In this document: piece by piece, positions 60,237 to 64,000 of the stretch
Position numbering within the stretch: position 1 is the stretch's first letter
Layout: every line of letters starts with the position of its first letter
NCBI RefSeq assembly: GCF_003946485.1
Contig: NZ_RHOJ01000002.1
Span: 62,001 to 126,000, forward strand
DNA length: 64,000 nucleotides
Reading direction: 5' to 3'
Source: Lacticaseibacillus jixianensis
Lineage (GTDB): Bacteria > Bacillota > Bacilli > Lactobacillales > Lactobacillaceae
Notes under the pieces: model-generated
Databases searched by the model: none
What the model was told of the DNA's origin: nothing
What the model saw: only the letters and a program-made list of their open reading frames with translations
Translations under genes and position numbers: made by a program

Positions 60237-61649
60237 TTACTTGTTAAAAAGCTGGGCAAAAATTGCGCGCCAAGCGTCCGCCTGGCGGGGCCGCACCGGG
60301 GCCGCCGGCGCAAGCTGCGCCAGCACGGCCGACGTCACCGCCCCGCAGCAAAAAGCGGTGTGGGCCGCCCCGGTGGAGTCGAAGTGGCGAAGCAGCGCGG
60401 TGCGCTTGCACTCGCCGGTCGCGGCCAACGCGGCGATGGCCTGAAAGCTGGCCTGCTTCTCCCCGCGCCGCGCCGCCAGCTGCCGCTCGACCTGGGCCTG
60501 GCTGAAACCGGCCTGAATGTAGGCCTCGATCAGCGCCACCTGCGGATCGGTAAAGTCCTTGTATGCGCTGGGGTGCTTGAAGATCGTCAAGATCAGCTGC
60601 GCGTCGGGCAGGCTCGCTGCGAACTGGCTAGCCCGGTTCAAGTCCTCGGGCGCCAGCAGCACCAGCGTGGCCGAATTTTCGCCGTCGCGCCCCGCACGGC
60701 CGATCCCCTGGGAGTACGCCTCCAGCGATTCGGGCAGGTGCAGGTACAGCACGAGCCGCACGTCGGGCTTATCGATGCCCATGCCAAACGCGCTGGTCGC
60801 ACAGATCACGGCCACTTGGTCGGCCATGAACTGGCGCTGGATCAGATCCCGCTGCAGCGCGTCGAGCCCGGCGTGGTAATACGCCGCCGCGACCCCCTGC
60901 GCCTGCAGCAGGCCGGCGTACCGCTCCGCCTCTTTTTTGCGGTCGAAGTACAGGATCTTCGGCCCCTGGATCTGCTGCACCAGGGCCAGGGCGCGGGCTT
61001 CCTTCTGCTTCGCGCCTGCGACCGTTTCAAACCCGAGAAACAGGTTCGGGCGGTCAACGCTGGTGATCAGCCGCTTGGGGTGCAGCAGGCGCAGGCCCGT
61101 GATGATGTCCTGCTGCACCTTCAGCGGCGCGGTGGCCGTCAGCGCCAGGGTCGCGCGCGGCTGCAGCGCCGCGCGAAACTCCCCCAGCCGCAGGTAGGCC
61201 GGCCGAAAATCCGGGCCCCACTGCGAAATGCAGTGGGCCTCGTCGACCACAAACAGGCTGACGGCCAGCGACCGCAGCTGGGCGATGACGTCGGGCCGGC
61301 CCAGCGTCTCCGGGGCGAGAAACAAGAAACGCTGCGCGGCCAGGCTGCCCAGCACCTGGCTGAACTCCGCCGGGGTCAACCGGCTGGACAAGGCGACCAC
61401 CCGCTTTTCCCCGCTAGCCTGAAGCCGCGCCACCTGGTCCTCCATCAGCGCCAGCAGGGGCTCAACGACCACCACCAGGCCCGACACCAGCCGGCCAGGC
61501 AGCTGGTAGCAGAGCGTTTTGCCACTGCCGGTGGGAAGCACCCCCAGCACGTCTGTCCCTTCGAGCACGGCCTCAATGATGGCCTGCTGCCCGGGGCGAA
61601 ACGCCTTGAACCCAAACTCCGTGCGTAACACCGCCTTCAGATCAGGCAT
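60237..61649 (-). CDS. recQ: ATP-dependent DNA helicase RecQ
   Basis: RecQ unwinds DNA in repair. The 470-residue protein has Walker A LPTGSGKTLCYQLP, DEAH box VVDEAHCISQWGPDF, motif VI IGRAGRDGE with the Arg finger, and TSAFGMGIDKPDVRLV. It is short, of the Bacillus RecS type: the C-terminal part beyond about 350 has a helical region instead of full RQC and HRDC domains. It overlaps the end of the upstream ypbB-like gene by eight bases. Confidence 0.94.
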   Translation of the reverse strand: MPDLKAVLRTEFGFKAFRPGQQAIIEAVLEGTDVLGVLPTGSGKTLCYQLPGRLVSGLVVVVEPLLALMEDQVARLQASGEKRVVALSSRLTPAEFSQVLGSLAAQRFLFLAPETLGRPDVIAQLRSLAVSLFVVDEAHCISQWGPDFRPAYLRLGEFRAALQPRATLALTATAPLKVQQDIITGLRLLHPKRLITSVDRPNLFLGFETVAGAKQKEARALALVQQIQGPKILYFDRKKEAERYAGLLQAQGVAAAYYHAGLDALQRDLIQRQFMADQVAVICATSAFGMGIDKPDVRLVLYLHLPESLEAYSQGIGRAGRDGENSATLVLLAPEDLNRASQFAASLPDAQLILTIFKHPSAYKDFTDPQVALIEAYIQAGFSQAQVERQLAARRGEKQASFQAIAALAATGECKRTALLRHFDSTGAAHTAFCCGAVTSAVLAQLAPAAPVRPRQADAWRAIFAQLFNK

Positions 61650-62619
61650 GCGGCCACCTCCCTTGCAGATTCAGAATTTGAAACAAGCGTACATGAAAAA
61701 ACTCGGCCCCGGGCAGTGCCGCCAGCAGCTTCTGGTAGTCCTGCTCTTGGCCATTAACGCCCGCAAAGGCCGCCAGGAGCGCCGGCGAATAAAGCGCGGC
61801 CACCGGCGGCTGCCATCCGAAGATCGTCGCTGCCAGCAAATGCTCGTTGACTGTGCTGGCCTTTAAGCGCAGCTGGCTGGCCACCTGCGCGCGCGTCTGG
61901 CCCTGCTCGATCAGCTGACAGGCGCGGTAGTTGCTAGGCGAAAGCAGCTGGACGCGGCCGCCCCAGAGGCTGGTCAGTGCCGGCCATTCCGGGTGCGCCG
62001 CGATCAGCGTCACCAATTGCGCAAGGTCATCGAGTTTCTGCAGCTGCCCTGCCAGATCAAGGGGCTGCGCCGACCCAACAAAGTCATGCCCGATCAGCCG
62101 GCTGGCCAACCGGTCCGCCGCGGGCGCCGGCAGCGCGGCAAACGCCGCGGTGAGCTCGCCGGGAAAATCGGCGCGCGCAGCCTGGCGGTACCACCGCCGA
62201 ATGGCCTGCTGGACCCCCCAGTCGCGCACCGCCGGCCGGTAACGGGCCTCGTGGTAAGACGCCTCGGACACCGCCTGCACCGCCAGCAGGAACCGCTGCT
62301 CAAAGCCGGCCAGCCCCATCCACGGCTGGTAGTGAACCGGCAAGGGGACCTTGACGGCCGCGCGTGCTTGCGCCGCCGGGTCGGCGAGCACCAGGCCCTT
62401 GTCCGCTTGCCGCAGCGCGCCGGCCTGAATCAGCTGGGCGACCGCCGCTTGAAAATCCTCACGGGCCAGCGTAGGGTAAAGTTGCAGCCACTGGAGCTGA
62501 CCGTGCTGAAGCGCGGCAAATAAAACGGACAAGGTTTTCTTGCCGTTTAGCAGCATGTAGACGGCCGTTTCCCGCCGCGGCTGATCATCAAATAATTGCA
62601 CCACAAAATCTGTAAGCAT
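61642..62619 (-). CDS. RecQ-associated HTH protein (YpbB-like)
   Basis: The 325-residue protein matches YpbB, which regularly precedes recQ in Firmicutes. Its C-terminal part has a helix-turn-helix (about 240-280, QLIEQGQTRAQVASQLRLKA, STVNEHLLAA) of the helicase-associated type; the rest is helical. ATG 62619 (MLTDFVVQLF) has GAGGGAAAAG upstream; 32 upstream codons lack a site and run antisense to the ferredoxin gene. It likely modulates RecQ, but this is not proven. Confidence 0.87.
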   Translation of the reverse strand: MLTDFVVQLFDDQPRRETAVYMLLNGKKTLSVLFAALQHGQLQWLQLYPTLAREDFQAAVAQLIQAGALRQADKGLVLADPAAQARAAVKVPLPVHYQPWMGLAGFEQRFLLAVQAVSEASYHEARYRPAVRDWGVQQAIRRWYRQAARADFPGELTAAFAALPAPAADRLASRLIGHDFVGSAQPLDLAGQLQKLDDLAQLVTLIAAHPEWPALTSLWGGRVQLLSPSNYRACQLIEQGQTRAQVASQLRLKASTVNEHLLAATIFGWQPPVAALYSPALLAAFAGVNGQEQDYQKLLAALPGAEFFHVRLFQILNLQGRWPHA

Positions 62620-62641
62620 CTTTTCCCTCGGAAGTGAGTCT

Positions 62642-62878
62642 ATGAAACCAGTATACGCGCATGTCGACCAGGCTGCCTGCATCGCTTGCGGGCTCTGCCA
62701 GATGCTGGCCCCCAAGCTGTTTGATTACGACAGCGAAGGCATCGCCAGCTACACCCCGGATCACAACGCCGGCACCACGCCGGTCGACCCGGCAGACCTG
62801 ATCGACCTCAAGATCGCCTTTCGCCGCTGCCCCACCGGCGCGATTCAGCACAGTGAGCACCCCTTTAACGAACAATAG
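62642..62878 (+). CDS. fer: Ferredoxin, single [4Fe-4S] cluster
   Basis: The 78-residue ferredoxin has CIACGLCQ with three of the ligands and Cys64 in RRCPTGAIQ as the fourth, so it carries one [4Fe-4S] cluster. It transfers electrons in the cytosol. Bacillus fer also neighbours the ypbB-recQ genes. The start codon is only 22 bases from that of the divergent ypbB-like gene; a GGAAGTGA site lies between. Confidence 0.95.
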   Translation: MKPVYAHVDQAACIACGLCQMLAPKLFDYDSEGIASYTPDHNAGTTPVDPADLIDLKIAFRRCPTGAIQHSEHPFNEQ

Positions 62879-63017
62879 ATGCCCCCGTCTACCGCCGTGC
62901 CGGCTTTTATTGGTGCGACGCCGGTTGCCCCTTATGCGGGCTTGGAGTTTCATCACGCTGGGTCCGCCCTGCCCGCGGCCTCGGATACTGAAAAGGGATT
63001 AGTAAAGGAGTGTCATA

Positions 63018-64000
63018 ATGAAAGTCATCACAGTTGAGGAACATTTTGAATCCGCCAAGGTCACGCAGGCCATGGCCGCCGCAGCCGGTCAGCAAAACCG
63101 GCCCAACGTCAGTCCAGAGATGGCGCACTACATGCAAACCACCTTGCCAACGCCCGCCATCATGCAGGACGTGGCCAAGGACCGGTTGGACTTTATGGAC
63201 CGCTACGGCATTGACGTGCAAGTCTTGTCTTACGGGAATGCCCAGCCGCAAAACCTGGACCCCAAGGACGCCGTAGGACTGAGTCAGCTGGCCAACGATG
63301 AGCTGGCTAATGCCGTCCACACTGCGCCTGACCGCTTCGCCGGCCTGGCGACCCTGCCCGTCGGTGATCCCGCCGCTGCGGCCACGGAACTGCACCGCGC
63401 CGTCGAACAGCTCGGGCTCAAGGGCGTGCTGCTAAAAGGAAATTACGCTGGCAAGTTCTTTGATGACCCGTTCTTCTTCCCGATTTTTCAGGCTGCGGCC
63501 GACTTGGCCGTGCCGGTGTACTTCCACCCGTCATTCGTGCCGCCGGTCATCACGCAGCATTATTTTGAAAGCGACCACTGGTCCGAAGTCGTAGCGGGGA
63601 TTTTTGGCAGTGCCGGCTATGGCTGGCACATGGATGTCGGCATTCAGGTCATGCGGATGATCCTGTCGGGGATTTTCGACAAGCTGCCGAACCTTAAGCT
63701 GGTCTCCGGTCACTGGGGCGAGCTGGTGCCGATGTTCTTGGAACGGCTGGACGACGAGCTGGACGCATACGCCGGTCTGAAGCGGCATTTTTCCGCCTAC
63801 TATCGTGACAACGCCTATGTCACGCCCAGCGGCATTTTGAGTCAGCCGCAGCTCAACTTCCTGCTCGAGGAAGTCGGTGCCGAACACATTCTGTATTCGA
63901 TCGACTACCCGTACAAGCAACCGGAAAGCGCCGGCACCTTCCTGACGGAGGCTAAACTTACGGCCAGCCAGCGTGAAGCCATCGCGCATGGCAACGCCGA
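63018..64000 (+). CDS. Amidohydrolase family protein (ACMSD-like), 3' end beyond the window
   Basis: About 327 residues are visible and the frame is open at the window edge. The protein is a metal-dependent TIM-barrel hydrolase or decarboxylase of the amidohydrolase_2 type (ACMSD-like): VEEHF near the N-terminus, VYFHPSFVPP, LVSGHWGELVPM with a ligand His, and YSIDYPYKQPESAGTF with the active-site Asp. ATG 63018 has TAAAGGAG upstream. The aromatic or lactone substrate is unknown. It is a single gene in the visible part. Confidence 0.9.
   Translation, partial: MKVITVEEHFESAKVTQAMAAAAGQQNRPNVSPEMAHYMQTTLPTPAIMQDVAKDRLDFMDRYGIDVQVLSYGNAQPQNLDPKDAVGLSQLANDELANAVHTAPDRFAGLATLPVGDPAAAATELHRAVEQLGLKGVLLKGNYAGKFFDDPFFFPIFQAAADLAVPVYFHPSFVPPVITQHYFESDHWSEVVAGIFGSAGYGWHMDVGIQVMRMILSGIFDKLPNLKLVSGHWGELVPMFLERLDDELDAYAGLKRHFSAYYRDNAYVTPSGILSQPQLNFLLEEVGAEHILYSIDYPYKQPESAGTFLTEAKLTASQREAIAHGNA

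Noticed and set aside
60360-61628. A 422-codon open frame on the + strand
   Set aside because: It is antisense to recQ, which has complete helicase motifs.
1-64000. tRNA or rRNA genes
   Set aside because: I looked for cloverleaf-like runs, GGTTCGA-type T-loops and rRNA core strings and saw none; a tRNAscan run would be decisive.

Overview
The window looks like a chromosomal segment of a GC-rich member of the Lactobacillaceae. The evidence is Gram-positive gene neighbourhoods (dprA-rnhB-rbgA; yozE-msrA-ypmS; dfrA-thyA; hup-der-rpsA-cmk; ypbB-recQ beside a ferredoxin), strong GGAGG-type ribosome binding sites, an LPXTG surface protein with a KxYKxGKxW-like signal, DUF4811 and DUF2140 proteins. 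I cannot name the species from the sequence alone. No rRNA, tRNA or CRISPR array was found.

Layout. (1) 1-2194: conserved minus-strand genes dprA (cut by the window edge), rnhB, rbgA. (2) 2175-11884: an integrated mobilizable element of about 9.7 kb inserted at the start codon of rbgA. It has a tyrosine integrase, a small excisionase-like gene, an HTH + Rep_trans (MobT/NicK-like) relaxase, an oriT that looks like those of ICEBs1/Tn916, a regulator, and cargo: PPC/DUF296 protein, quinone oxidoreductase, OpuC-like osmolyte ABC transporter with a divergent Rrf2 regulator, and an unknown membrane-anchored protein. Near-identical 20-bp cores mark both ends. (3) 11.9-17.1 kb: AT-rich, decayed accessory DNA: displaced rbgA leader, frameshifted TIR-like gene, ISL3 transposase relic, DUF262-AlbA_2 protein, about 0.9 kb without genes. 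(4) 17.1-20.2 kb: cupin/SDR/CMD/NmrA-like/LysR redox cluster. (5) 20.4-25.2 kb: a 1627-residue cell-wall-anchored protein with thirteen related repeats. (6) 25.2-29.6 kb: small unknown genes, a probable structured non-coding RNA at about 26.42-26.84 kb, an oxidoreductase and an ADP-ribosylglycohydrolase. (7) 29.8-36.2 kb: a complete Wadjet (JetABCD) anti-plasmid operon. (8) 36.9-42.2 kb: MerR-controlled drug exporter with DUF4811 partner; a second MFS exporter with an oxidoreductase closely related to the one on the mobile element. (9) 42.3-64.0 kb: mostly conserved housekeeping genes (ctpA, yozE, msrA, ypmS, SGNH lipase, degV, hlyIII, dfrA, thyA, ABC-F, cca, yitT, TPR, hup, der, rpsA, cmk, LysM, recQ, ypbB, fer) and the start of an amidohydrolase.

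How it works together. The conserved backbone is interrupted between rbgA and ctpA by roughly 40 kb of accessory DNA. That block holds the mobile element and several defence-like genes (Wadjet, DUF262-AlbA_2, broken TIR-like gene). The mobile element has replaced the native leader of rbgA, an important ribosome-assembly GTPase gene, with its own ribosome binding site, so rbgA is now probably expressed from element DNA. All functional statements come from reading the sequence and from family knowledge; no database search was run.
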